Source: Oceanicola sp.
GTDB taxonomy: Bacteria > Pseudomonadota > Alphaproteobacteria > Rhodobacterales > Rhodobacteraceae
Direction of reading: 5' to 3'
NCBI GenBank assembly: GCA_022447275.1
Contig: JAKVBK010000004.1
Location: forward strand, 62,001-126,000
DNA: 64,000 bases
In this document: piece by piece, positions 1 through 8,418 of the stretch
Position numbering within the stretch: position 1 is the stretch's first letter
Layout of the letters: each line of letters starts with the position of its first letter
Notes under the pieces: generated by a model
What the model was told of the DNA's origin: nothing
Seen by the model: the letters and a program-made list of their open reading frames with translations, nothing else
Databases searched by the model: none
Translations under genes and position numbers: made by a program

Positions 1-41
1 AGCACAAGTGCAAGCAAGACGCGGACAAGACGAGGGACGCA

Positions 42-917
42 ATGGCAAAAGTCGCATTTTTGGGCCTAGGAGTGATGGGGTTCCCGATGGCGGGATATCT
101 CGCCAAGGCAGGTCACGATGTAACGGTTTATAACCGCACATTTTCCAAGGCAGAGGCCTGGGTGGACACCTATGGTGGCACAGCAGCCCGCACCCCGGCA
201 GAAGCGGCCGAGGGTGCCGCGTTCGTGATGGCCTGTGTGGGCAATGACGATGACCTCAGGTCAGTCTGCCTGGGCGAAACCGGCGCATTTGCGACGATGG
301 CCTCGGGCGCCATTTTTGTAGATCACACAACCGTTTCGGCGGCTGTCACGCGTGAGCTTTACGCGCTTGGCGCGGAGTCTGGCATTGCCTTCGTGGACGC
401 GCCTGTATCCGGCGGGCAGGCCGGGGCTGAAAACGGCCAGCTTGTTGTGATGTGCGGCGGCGATGCCGCGCCCTATGCGCAGGCACTGCCGTTGATCGAA
501 AGCTATGCCAAGCTGTGCAAGCGCCTTGGGGACAGCGGTGCCGGCCAGCTGACCAAGATGGTCAACCAGATCTGCATCGCCGGGCTTGTTCAGGGCTTGT
601 CAGAAGGGCTGCACTTTGCCCAAAAGGCCGGTCTTGACGGACGCGAGGTTGTGTCGGTGATCGGGGGCGGCGCTGCGGGCAGTTGGCAGATGGTCAACCG
701 CTACGAAACCATGCTCGATGACGCCTTTGAACATGGGTTTGCAGTGGATTGGATGCGCAAGGATCTGGGCATCTGTCTGGCGACCGCCGAGGAAACCGGC
801 GCCTCCCTGCCAGTGACAGCGCTGGTCGATCAATTCTACAAGGATGTGCAGAAGCTTGGGGGCGGGCGCTGGGATACGTCTTCCCTGATCAAACGCCTCA
901 ACGCGATCGACAGCTAA
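42..917 (+). CDS. NAD(P)-dependent beta-hydroxyacid dehydrogenase (3-hydroxyisobutyrate dehydrogenase family)
   Basis: This 291-residue protein belongs to the beta-hydroxyacid dehydrogenase family, which oxidises 3-hydroxyisobutyrate or reduces tartronate semialdehyde and similar substrates with NAD(P). The N-terminal Rossmann motif GLGVMGFPM is at residues 7-15. The substrate-binding stretch DAPVSGGQAGAENG lies near residue 118, and the catalytic lysine segment GAGQLTKMVNQ near residue 168. Length matches the family. The exact substrate cannot be read from the sequence; the 3-hydroxyisobutyrate and 2-hydroxy-3-oxopropionate enzymes look alike at this level. It is followed by a strong terminator, so it is not co-transcribed with zwf. 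Confidence 0.88.
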   Translation: MAKVAFLGLGVMGFPMAGYLAKAGHDVTVYNRTFSKAEAWVDTYGGTAARTPAEAAEGAAFVMACVGNDDDLRSVCLGETGAFATMASGAIFVDHTTVSAAVTRELYALGAESGIAFVDAPVSGGQAGAENGQLVVMCGGDAAPYAQALPLIESYAKLCKRLGDSGAGQLTKMVNQICIAGLVQGLSEGLHFAQKAGLDGREVVSVIGGGAAGSWQMVNRYETMLDDAFEHGFAVDWMRKDLGICLATAEETGASLPVTALVDQFYKDVQKLGGGRWDTSSLIKRLNAIDS

Positions 918-946
918 CGTTCAGGGCGGATATCCGCGCACAGACC

Positions 947-981
947 AAGGCCGCATCCGGTTCCGGATTGCGGCCTTTTTC
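947..981 (+). terminator. Rho-independent terminator after the beta-hydroxyacid dehydrogenase
   Basis: A GC-rich inverted repeat has arms AAGGCCGCATCCGG and CCGGATTGCGGCCTT around a two-base loop, and runs into five T residues. It starts 30 bp after the stop codon and separates this gene from the zwf operon. Confidence 0.85.
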
Positions 982-1106
982 ATGCGGTTTCTGGTTTGTT
1001 TGCCATCGCTTGAGCGCGGGTGTTTACCAATCTGCCACGCTCTGTCACGCGCACGCGACGAGTGCTGGACTTTTGCAGGTAGGTTGCTGTACCCACGCGC
1101 TGGGGG

Positions 1107-1120
1107 TGTTACCGCTAACA
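1107..1120. promoter_or_regulatory. LacI/GntR-type palindromic operator upstream of zwf
   Basis: The 14-mer TGTTACCGCTAACA is an inverted repeat of TGTTA and TAACA around a CCGC centre. It sits 69 bp before the zwf start. The central CG step and the arms match the known style of LacI-family operators, including the E. coli gluconate regulator sites. That the site controls zwf-pgl-pgi is an inference from position. Confidence 0.55.
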
Positions 1121-1189
1121 ATTTTGCGTGGTGCGGAAGATGTGGCAGACACACCTCGACAGAACGGCAATAAGCAAGAGGCGCCGCAG

Positions 1190-2650
1190 ATGGTTTCGCG
1201 CGTAATTCCAGTTGAGCCCTTTGACCTCGTGATTTTCGGGGCCACTGGGGATCTTGCCCGGCGTAAAATCCTGCCGGGATTGTTTCGCCGTTTTGCGTCC
1301 GGCCAGATGCCGGAAGAGGCACGCATTATCGGCGCTGCCCGCAGCGCAATGGACACCGACAGCTTTCGCCAAATCATTCGCGACGCGTTGCAAGAGTTCA
1401 TGCCTTCTTCGGCGAAAACCCCTGATCTTGTGGACACCTTCCTGGAGCGCCTGGCCTATGTGACGGTTGATGCAATGGGCAGCGCGGGTTGGGAAGAATT
1501 GGCCGGCCTTGTGCGCAAAGATGTGGTCAATGCGTTCTACTTCTCCGTTGCGCCCAGTCTCTTCGGCGCGCTCGCAGAACGCCTGCACAGTTTTGGCATC
1601 GCCCATGACAATACCCGCATCGTTGTCGAAAAACCCTTTGGCCATGACCTGAAAACCGCTCAAGCCCTCAATAACAGCCTCGCCGCGCATTTCACTGAAA
1701 AGCAGATCTACCGGATCGACCATTACCTGGGCAAAGAAACCGTGCAGAACCTGATGGCGATCCGCTTCGGGAACATGCTGTTTGAGCCACTTTGGAACGC
1801 TCAATTCGTGGATCACATTCAGATCACCGTGGCCGAAACCGTCGGCGTTGGGGGGCGGGGCAGCTATTATGACCAGTCAGGCGCGATGCGGGATATGGTC
1901 CAAAACCATCTGATGCAGCTTTTGTGTCTGATCGCGATGGAGCCGCCCTCGCGGTTTGAGCCGGATGCGGTGCGCGACGAAAAGCTCAAGGTCATCCGCG
2001 CTCTGGACTCAGTTGAGCCCCACCACATCGTGCGGGGCCAGTATGATGCGGCTGAGGGTGTGGCGTCCTATCGCGAAGACGTGGACAATCCGCGCTCGCG
2101 CACAGAAAGCTTCATCGCCATGCGCTGTCAGGTGTCGAATTGGCGGTGGGCGGGCACGCCGTTTTATCTGCGCACGGGCAAGCGCCTGTCGGCGCGGGCC
2201 AGCGAAATAGCCGTTGTGTTCAAGGAAACACCGCATTCGATCTTTCAGGAAGGGGATGGGGTATCGGAGCATCGCAATATCCTGACGATCCGCCTTCAGC
2301 CCAATGAAGGCATCGAGATGGGGGTGACCATCAAGGAGCCGGGCCCGGGTGGGATGCGGCTCGTGGATGTGCCCTTGGACATGACATTTGCCGATGCCCT
2401 TGGCCCTGATGTGGAGGATGTCCCTGACGCGTATGAGCGTCTGATCATGGATGTGATCCGGGGCAATCAGACGCTGTTTATGCGCGGGGACGAGGTCGAG
2501 GCGGCCTGGGCCTGGACAGACCCGCTGATCGACAGCTGGACCGCCCGACACGACGTGCCCAAGCTGTATGATCAAAACTCCAGCGGGCCGGTTGATGCTT
2601 CGGCACTGATACAAAGAGATGGCCGCCGCTGGAGGGATATTCGCACATGA
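1190..2650 (+). CDS. zwf: Glucose-6-phosphate 1-dehydrogenase
   Basis: A 486-residue enzyme that oxidises glucose 6-phosphate to 6-phosphogluconolactone, the entry to the Entner-Doudoroff and oxidative pentose phosphate routes. The nucleotide-binding motif GATGDLARRK is at residues 17-26, EKPFG at 147-151, and the active-site signature RIDHYLGKE at 175-183. The frame is open far upstream, but the start at 1190 gives the usual family N-terminus (FDLVIFGATGDL from residue 11) and normal length. The stop overlaps the pgl start (ATGA), which indicates translational coupling. A LacI-type palindrome lies about 70 bp upstream. Confidence 0.96.
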   Translation: MVSRVIPVEPFDLVIFGATGDLARRKILPGLFRRFASGQMPEEARIIGAARSAMDTDSFRQIIRDALQEFMPSSAKTPDLVDTFLERLAYVTVDAMGSAGWEELAGLVRKDVVNAFYFSVAPSLFGALAERLHSFGIAHDNTRIVVEKPFGHDLKTAQALNNSLAAHFTEKQIYRIDHYLGKETVQNLMAIRFGNMLFEPLWNAQFVDHIQITVAETVGVGGRGSYYDQSGAMRDMVQNHLMQLLCLIAMEPPSRFEPDAVRDEKLKVIRALDSVEPHHIVRGQYDAAEGVASYREDVDNPRSRTESFIAMRCQVSNWRWAGTPFYLRTGKRLSARASEIAVVFKETPHSIFQEGDGVSEHRNILTIRLQPNEGIEMGVTIKEPGPGGMRLVDVPLDMTFADALGPDVEDVPDAYERLIMDVIRGNQTLFMRGDEVEAAWAWTDPLIDSWTARHDVPKLYDQNSSGPVDASALIQRDGRRWRDIRT

Positions 2651-3315
2651 GCACACCCGATCTGATCACCTATCCGGACAAAGATTTGCTTGTGATGGGC
2701 TTGGCCGACAGGCTGTCCGCCGATCTCAAATCCGCTTTGCTGACCCATGAGCATGTCAGTTTTGCGGTGGCGGGCGGCACATCGCCTGGGCCCGTCTTCA
2801 AGCTGCTGTCGGCTGTGTCACTGGACTGGGACCGCGTCACGGTTCTGCCAACCGACGAACGGTGTGTGCCGCCTGATCATGCCCGCTCGAACGCGCGGCT
2901 TATTCGCGAAACCCTTTTGCAGGGGCCAGCCTCTGCAGCCCGTTTCCAGCCGCTGTTCACGGATGCGCAGTCCAGCGATCAAGTGAGCGCCTCGGTTGCG
3001 AAGCTTGCCCCGATTTCGGTCGCGTTGCTTGGGATGGGCGCAGACATGCACACGGCCTCGCTGTTTCCGGGCGCGGACGGTCTGAGCGCGGCTCTTGACG
3101 CGGATGCACCCGCCATTGTGCCAGTGCATCCGGCAGACCAGCCCGAAGCACGGTTGAGCCTCAGCGGCCCGATCCTGCAAGGCGCTTTGCGCACCCATCT
3201 TCTGATCACGGGGTTGGAAAAGCGCGCGGCACTTGAGAAGGCTACCACGCGCCCCGTGCCAGAGGCGCCCGTGCGCCTGATCCTCGAGACAGCAACCGTT
3301 CACTGGTCGGAGTAA
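2647..3315 (+). CDS. pgl: 6-phosphogluconolactonase
   Basis: A 222-residue lactonase of the DevB/NagB-like family that hydrolyses 6-phosphogluconolactone to 6-phosphogluconate. The phosphate-binding segment VAGGTSPGPVFKLL is near residue 40, and the family signature PTDERCVPPDHARSN near residue 70. LLGMGADMHTASLFPG near residue 128 corresponds to the conserved G-x-GxDGHTASLFP block, with Met-His where Gly-His is common. The start codon overlaps the zwf stop and pgi starts 6 bp after its end, so the three genes form one operon that processes glucose 6-phosphate. Confidence 0.95.
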   Translation: MSTPDLITYPDKDLLVMGLADRLSADLKSALLTHEHVSFAVAGGTSPGPVFKLLSAVSLDWDRVTVLPTDERCVPPDHARSNARLIRETLLQGPASAARFQPLFTDAQSSDQVSASVAKLAPISVALLGMGADMHTASLFPGADGLSAALDADAPAIVPVHPADQPEARLSLSGPILQGALRTHLLITGLEKRAALEKATTRPVPEAPVRLILETATVHWSE

Positions 3316-3321
3316 AAACCC

Positions 3322-4926
3322 ATGTGGGAAAAGCTCAAGGCGCATCGTGCCGCTACCGAAAACACCAAGATCGCCACCTTGTTCGAAGCGCCGCAGCGCG
3401 CCGAAGACTTTTCGGCCCGGTTTGATACCCTGCTTTTTGACTACTCCAAGACCCAGATCGACACTGTAGGCCTAGACCTGCTGCTGCAATTGGCCGATGA
3501 CCAGCAGGTAGCAAAACGCCGGGACGCGATGTTTGCAGGCGCGATCATCAATGAAACGGAACACCGCGCCGTGCTGCACACGGCTCTGCGCAATATCGAC
3601 GGCGCGGCCGTGACGGTTGCTGGCACAGATGTCATGCCCGGGATCACCGAAACGCTGGCGCGCATGCAAAGGTTTAGCGAAGAGGTGCGCGCAGGGCGCT
3701 TCACCGGGCAGGGCGGGCAGATCACGGATGTGGTCAATATCGGCATCGGAGGCTCGGATTTGGGGCCCGCCATGGCAGTGCGTGCGCTGTCTCCCTATCA
3801 CGATGGGCCGCAGTGCCATTTCGTGTCGAACGTGGATCCTGCCCATATCGCGGATGTGCTGCGTCCGCTGAACCCCGAGACAACGCTTGTCATCGTGGCG
3901 TCCAAAACCTTCACGACCATCGAGACGATGTCCAATGCGGCGACAGCCCGCGCCTGGATGAGCGAAACGGTGACAGACCCGGCCGCGCAATTTGTGGCGC
4001 TTTCCTCCAATATCGCGCTGGCAGCAGAGTTTGGCATCCCTGCCGAGCGTGTCTTTGGCTTTGAGGATTGGGTGGGCGGACGCTACTCGGTCTGGGGCCC
4101 GATCGGGCTGTCGCTGATGCTTGCCATTGGCCCTGACGGCTTTCTGGCGTTCCTGCGCGGAGGCCAATCCATGGACCGCCATTTCTGCGCGGCGGCCCCA
4201 AAGGACAATTTGCCGATCCTGCTGGCGCTTGTCGGCATCTGGCACCACCAGATCTGTGGTTTTCCCACAAGGGCTGTCTTGCCCTATGAGCAACGGCTTG
4301 AGCATTTGCCAGCCTATTTCCAACAGCTCGAAATGGAGAGCAACGGCAAGCGTGTCACCATGGCGGGCGACGCGGTGGAGCAGGTGACGGGCCCTGTTGT
4401 CTGGGGGGCACCCGGTACCAATGGCCAGCACGCCTTTTACCAGTTGATCCATCAGGGCACCGTGCCCGTGCCTTGCGAATTCATGGTGGGCGCACAGGGC
4501 CATGATGTGGGGCTTGAGCATCAACATCGCCTTCTGGTGGCCAATTGCCTTGCGCAGTCAGAGGCGCTGATGACCGGGCGTTCCATGGAAGAGGCGCTCG
4601 AAATCGTAAGAACCCTCGGTATTCCAGAGGAGGATCACACCCGTCAGGCCGCACATCGGGTCTTTCCGGGCAACCGCCCCTCGACAACCCTTGTCTACCC
4701 GACCCTGACGCCTGAAATCCTCGGCCAAATCATTGCGCTCTATGAGCACCGCGTCTTTGTTGAAGGCGTCATTTTGGGCATCAACAGCTTTGATCAATGG
4801 GGTGTTGAGCTCGGTAAGGAACTTGCCAAGGCGCTGGAACCGATGGTGACAGGGGAGGCGCCGGCAGATGACAAGGACGGATCCACACAGCTGCTTTTGC
4901 AGCAATTGCATGCCCATGGCGTGTGA
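3322..4926 (+). CDS. pgi: Glucose-6-phosphate isomerase
   Basis: A 534-residue isomerase interconverting glucose 6-phosphate and fructose 6-phosphate. Motifs are IGIGGSDLGP near residue 140, the first PGI signature DWVGGRYSVWGPIGLSL near residue 250, and the second signature GINSFDQWGVELGKELA near residue 490. Length is typical. As last gene of zwf-pgl-pgi it lets fructose 6-phosphate from gluconeogenesis feed back into the Entner-Doudoroff route. That cycle is known in marine Roseobacter-group bacteria, and its use here is inferred. Confidence 0.97.
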   Translation: MWEKLKAHRAATENTKIATLFEAPQRAEDFSARFDTLLFDYSKTQIDTVGLDLLLQLADDQQVAKRRDAMFAGAIINETEHRAVLHTALRNIDGAAVTVAGTDVMPGITETLARMQRFSEEVRAGRFTGQGGQITDVVNIGIGGSDLGPAMAVRALSPYHDGPQCHFVSNVDPAHIADVLRPLNPETTLVIVASKTFTTIETMSNAATARAWMSETVTDPAAQFVALSSNIALAAEFGIPAERVFGFEDWVGGRYSVWGPIGLSLMLAIGPDGFLAFLRGGQSMDRHFCAAAPKDNLPILLALVGIWHHQICGFPTRAVLPYEQRLEHLPAYFQQLEMESNGKRVTMAGDAVEQVTGPVVWGAPGTNGQHAFYQLIHQGTVPVPCEFMVGAQGHDVGLEHQHRLLVANCLAQSEALMTGRSMEEALEIVRTLGIPEEDHTRQAAHRVFPGNRPSTTLVYPTLTPEILGQIIALYEHRVFVEGVILGINSFDQWGVELGKELAKALEPMVTGEAPADDKDGSTQLLLQQLHAHGV

Positions 4927-4934
4927 TCCGCAGG

Positions 4935-4952
4935 GGGCGGCTTTTGCCGCCC
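4935..4952 (+). terminator. Short hairpin after pgi
   Basis: GGGCGGC, a TTTT loop and GCCGCCC form a perfect 7-bp stem 8 bp after the pgi stop. There is no T-run behind it, so termination may be partial or the hairpin may protect the mRNA 3' end. The remaining bases up to the tRNA show nothing I recognise. Confidence 0.45.
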
Positions 4953-5053
4953 TACGTGCCGCTCGGTTGTAAAGCCGGGGCGCGGCCAAGTCAGACGTGG
5001 CGACAGACCAGTTCCGCCAGATCGTCCTGAAACCAGTGTGCGTATTGGGGATT

Positions 5054-5127
5054 TGGAGCGGGTAGCGGGAATCGAACCCGCGCGTTCAGCTTGGGAAGCT
5101 GACAGGCTACCATTACATCATACCCGC
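5054..5127 (-). tRNA. tRNA-Gly (anticodon CCC)
   Basis: On the minus strand the 74-base gene starts GCGGGTATGATG and ends TACCCGCTCCA. The acceptor arms GCGGGTA and TACCCGC pair. The anticodon stem TCAGC/GCTGA encloses the loop TTCCCAA, giving anticodon CCC. The T-arm holds the GGTTCGATTCC consensus. The 3' CCA is encoded. It lies 45 bp downstream of the RACo-like gene on the same strand. Confidence 0.95.
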
Positions 5128-5172
5128 CGCTGCGTCCGGGCGTAGCAAGCCCTATGGCGCTTTGCAAGGGGA

Positions 5173-7221
5173 TCAGGCCCGTCTGCGCCGGCGGCGGCCA
5201 CTCTTTTCAGCGCTGCCACCGGTGTTGAAGCTCACATCCGGCAATGTGACGACCTTGGCCAGTTCCGGGAAAGGATCCGTCGCATGGGGCAGGGCGTTTG
5301 CATTTACGAAATGCTCCTGAAAGCGCGGCTCGATTGCGGTTTCCACCTTGGTGATCTGGCCGACGACGGTTTCGATCTCCGCGCGGGCAGCCCGGTTGAG
5401 CAGGGCAATGCGCGCGCCGGTACCAGCCGCGTTCCCGGCGCTGTCTACCTGTGACAGCAGCGCATCGGGGATCATGCCAAGGATCATCGCATGTTTGGGG
5501 CTGATATGGGCGCCGAAAGCCCCTGCCAGCACCACGCGATCCACCTTGTCCACGTCCATTTCATCCATCAGCAGCCGCGCGCCTGCATACAGCGCAGACT
5601 TGGCCAATTGGATCGCGCGGATGTCGCCCTGTGTCACGGTGATCCTGGGGCCGCCTTCAGCGCTGGCATCGTGGATTACATAGGCATGTGTGCGCCCCTC
5701 GGGCACGCAGCGCGCTGTGCCGGTTTGCTCGGCTGAACCGATCAGACCGGAGCCATCGAGCAGCCCGGCTGCGCGCATCTCCGCCACGGCCTCGATGATG
5801 CCGGAGCCGCAAATGCCTGTGATCCCTGTCACGGCCGTGGCCGTGTCAAACCCGTCTTCGTCCGACCACAGCTCCGAGCCGATCACGCGGAAGCGGGGTT
5901 CCTTTGTGACGGGGTCGATCTCGATCCGTTCAATCGCACCGGGGGCTGCACGCTGGCCAGAGCTGATCTGCGCGCCCTCAAACGCCGGGCCCGTTGGGGA
6001 AGAGCAAGCCAGCACGCGCGCCTTGTTGCCCAGCAGAATTTCGGCATTCGTGCCCACATCGATCACAAGGGTCAGGGCATCGGCCTGTTGCGGCGCCTCT
6101 GACAATGCCACGGCGGCGGCATCCGCGCCCACATGGCCCGCGATACAGGGCAGCAGATAGGTGCGCGCGTGCGGATGCAGCGCGCTCAGGTCGAGATCGC
6201 TGGCCGCCAGATTGAGCGCCTGCGATGTGGCCAGAGCAAACGGGGCCTGCCCCAACTCCACCGGATCAATCCCAAGCGCCAGATGGTGCATCACCGGATT
6301 GCACACGATGACCACATCCAGAATATCTGTTGTGGAAACGCCCGCCTCAGTGGCCACTTCCATCGCCAGATCATTGAGCGCAGCGCGCACGGCCTGTGTC
6401 ATCTCCCGGTCGCCGCCCGGGTTCATCATGGCGTAGCTGACCCTGCTCATCAGATCTTCGCCAAAACGGATCTGGGGATTCATCAAGCCGCCCGAGGCGC
6501 GCACCACGCCATCTTCCAGGCCGCAAAGATGGGCCGCAATGGTGGTGGAGCCAAGATCGATCGCCAAGCCGTAGAACGGGGTTTCATGCACGCCGGGCCA
6601 GATATCCAGAATGCGTGCCTGGCCGCCGGGCTGGGCTTGATGCAAGGCAACGGTGACGGTCCAATCCCCCTTGCGCAGCGCCGTCTGCAGCTTGGTGAGA
6701 ACGGCAAGCGGCGTGTCAAAGCTGGCAGCGCCGGTCGCAAGGCGCAGGGCGTCTTGCAGGCGCTCCACATCGCCGGATGGTTCATGCATATCGGGCTCGG
6801 CGACCTCCACAATGACGCGCCGTATGGCCGGATCCAGAACGATATCCCGGGCGGTTGCCTCCTTGCGAACCACCTGCCTGTGCACCTGGCTTTCGGCAGG
6901 CACGTCGATAACGACATCACCCTGCACCTTGGCCTGACAGCCCAGCCTGCGGCCTGCTTTCAGACCGCGCTTTTCCTCGTAGCGCTGCTCAACCGCATTC
7001 CAGGCCGACAGCGCATCCTCTGCCACATCGACCCCATGCTTGGGGAAAGAGCCGACGCCGGGCGTCACCTGACACTTGGAACAGATCCCGCGCCCCCCGC
7101 AGACCGAATCCAGATCGACACCCAACTGGCGTGCCGCCGTAAGAACCGGGGTGCCCACAGGAAACCGCCCCCGTTTGCCAGAGGGGGTAAAAATCACGAG
7201 CGGGTCTTGCGCGGCGGTCAT
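5173..7221 (-). CDS. RACo/RamA-like corrinoid activation protein (2Fe-2S ferredoxin plus ASKHA ATPase)
   Basis: This 682-residue protein has an N-terminal 2Fe-2S ferredoxin domain with cysteines at about 41, 47, 50 and 95 (CGGRGICSKC, then RRLGC). A long ATP-binding ASKHA-fold domain follows, with AIDLGSTTIAAHL and VIDVGTNAEILLG phosphate-binding motifs and GICGSGIIEAVAEM. Such proteins reductively reactivate oxidised cobalamin at the cost of ATP. In Phaeobacter a RamA-like protein of this type supports the split methionine synthase. The start at 7221 has an AGAGG eight bases upstream; longer starts at 7239 or 7281 are possible. The protein ends GRRRRRRA, matching the tail of the upstream methyltransferase, 102 bp away with this start. 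It is the last gene of the four-gene operon. Confidence 0.85.
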   Translation of the reverse strand: MTAAQDPLVIFTPSGKRGRFPVGTPVLTAARQLGVDLDSVCGGRGICSKCQVTPGVGSFPKHGVDVAEDALSAWNAVEQRYEEKRGLKAGRRLGCQAKVQGDVVIDVPAESQVHRQVVRKEATARDIVLDPAIRRVIVEVAEPDMHEPSGDVERLQDALRLATGAASFDTPLAVLTKLQTALRKGDWTVTVALHQAQPGGQARILDIWPGVHETPFYGLAIDLGSTTIAAHLCGLEDGVVRASGGLMNPQIRFGEDLMSRVSYAMMNPGGDREMTQAVRAALNDLAMEVATEAGVSTTDILDVVIVCNPVMHHLALGIDPVELGQAPFALATSQALNLAASDLDLSALHPHARTYLLPCIAGHVGADAAAVALSEAPQQADALTLVIDVGTNAEILLGNKARVLACSSPTGPAFEGAQISSGQRAAPGAIERIEIDPVTKEPRFRVIGSELWSDEDGFDTATAVTGITGICGSGIIEAVAEMRAAGLLDGSGLIGSAEQTGTARCVPEGRTHAYVIHDASAEGGPRITVTQGDIRAIQLAKSALYAGARLLMDEMDVDKVDRVVLAGAFGAHISPKHAMILGMIPDALLSQVDSAGNAAGTGARIALLNRAARAEIETVVGQITKVETAIEPRFQEHFVNANALPHATDPFPELAKVVTLPDVSFNTGGSAEKSGRRRRRRA

Positions 7222-7323
7222 TGAGTGTGCCTCTGCCATGGCCTGTAAGAAATACGCTTTGACATTGGATGCAGCCCCCACGGCCTGCAGGGCGCGACCG
7301 GGCAGGCCGCGCCTTGTTGCAGT

Positions 7324-8310
7324 TTAGGCGCGGCGGCGGCGCCGTCCACCCCGTCCGCCTGCCGCCGCAGCCGAGGCCGCAGCATTAGAGGCATCGGCGA
7401 AGGTCGCGCCGTCTTTGACAGCGTCGAGCACGCGCGAAAATTTGATCCAAGATCCGCCATTGGGGTCGTTGTTCATCAGGAAATTGGCAGCCTTGATGGC
7501 CTCCATTTCCTGTGCGCGCACCGGGTTCATGATCGCCGATGTCATGCCCGAGGCAATGGCCATCGGCAGGAATGCCGCGTTGATGCCGTGCCGGTTTGGC
7601 AGGCCGAAGCTGATATTGGAGGCCCCGCAAGTGGTGTTCACGCCCAACTCATCGCGCAAGCGGCGCACAAGGGTAAACACCTGCTGGCCGGCGGATGCCA
7701 TTGCGCCAACGGGCATAACGAGCGGATCAACGACGATGTCATGGGCGGGAATGCCAAAGTCAGCGGCGCGCTCCACGATCTTTTTGGCCACTGCAAAGCG
7801 CACATCGGGATCTTCGGAAATGCCAGTGTCATCGTTTGAGATCGCGACGACCGGCACGTTGTATTTCTTGACGAGCGGCAGCACGATCTCGAGGCGCTCT
7901 TCCTCACCAGTCACCGAATTCAGGAGCGGACGACCCTCAGCCGCCTCCAGACCATTTTCCAGTGCGCCTGGCACAGAGCTGTCGATGCAGAGCGGCACGT
8001 CCACCAGCGCCTGCACCTTTTCAACCAGCTTTCGCATCAGCATCGGCTCAACAAAATTGTTGTCGGCATAGCGCGGGTCTTCGGCCATTTTGTTGGTAAA
8101 GACCGCGCCGGAATTCACATCCAGAACCATCGCACCGCAAGCGACCTGCTCGAGGGCGTCTTTTTCGACGGTGGTGAAATCGTCCATCTCCAACTCAGCG
8201 GCCAGTTTCTTGCGACCGGTGGGGTTGATGCGCTCACCGATCACGCAGAACGGCTCGTCAAAGCCGATTGTCACGGTCTTTGTTTTGCTTTCGATGACAG
8301 TGCGGGTCAT
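7324..8310 (-). CDS. Methyltetrahydrofolate:corrinoid methyltransferase (MetH pterin-binding domain alone)
   Basis: A 328-residue protein equal to the pterin-binding domain of cobalamin-dependent methionine synthase. It shows GERINPTGRKK near residue 26, DVNSGAVFTN near 63, CIDSSVPGALENGL near 107 and GASNISFGLPNRHG near 233. It moves the methyl group of 5-methyl-THF to a corrinoid protein. The homocysteine and B12-binding domains are not fused and not in this window, which fits the split MetH known from Phaeobacter. The Ala/Gly-rich C-terminus ends GGRGGRRRRRA, outside the barrel. It lies between a MetF homologue and a corrinoid activator on the same strand. Confidence 0.88.
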   Translation of the reverse strand: MTRTVIESKTKTVTIGFDEPFCVIGERINPTGRKKLAAELEMDDFTTVEKDALEQVACGAMVLDVNSGAVFTNKMAEDPRYADNNFVEPMLMRKLVEKVQALVDVPLCIDSSVPGALENGLEAAEGRPLLNSVTGEEERLEIVLPLVKKYNVPVVAISNDDTGISEDPDVRFAVAKKIVERAADFGIPAHDIVVDPLVMPVGAMASAGQQVFTLVRRLRDELGVNTTCGASNISFGLPNRHGINAAFLPMAIASGMTSAIMNPVRAQEMEAIKAANFLMNNDPNGGSWIKFSRVLDAVKDGATFADASNAAASAAAAGGRGGRRRRRA

Positions 8311-8418
8311 GCAGGTGTCTTTCTTGTGGGTGGCGGGCAGGGCGCGCCGATGGGTGTAGGGGCTTTGGCCGGGCGGAGCAGGGCGCTCGCAAGCGCTGCG
8401 CCGCCGGGCGCAATGATG

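Noticed and set aside
749-1189. Upstream extension of the zwf reading frame by 147 codons
   Set aside because: It overlaps the end of the preceding dehydrogenase gene, crosses its terminator and the LacI-type palindrome, and adds sequence not seen in glucose-6-phosphate dehydrogenases.
6133-7224. Long plus-strand open frame of 363 codons opposite the RACo-like gene
   Set aside because: It is the antisense shadow of a GC-rich gene: His/Gly/Arg-rich, no domain, no ribosome site.
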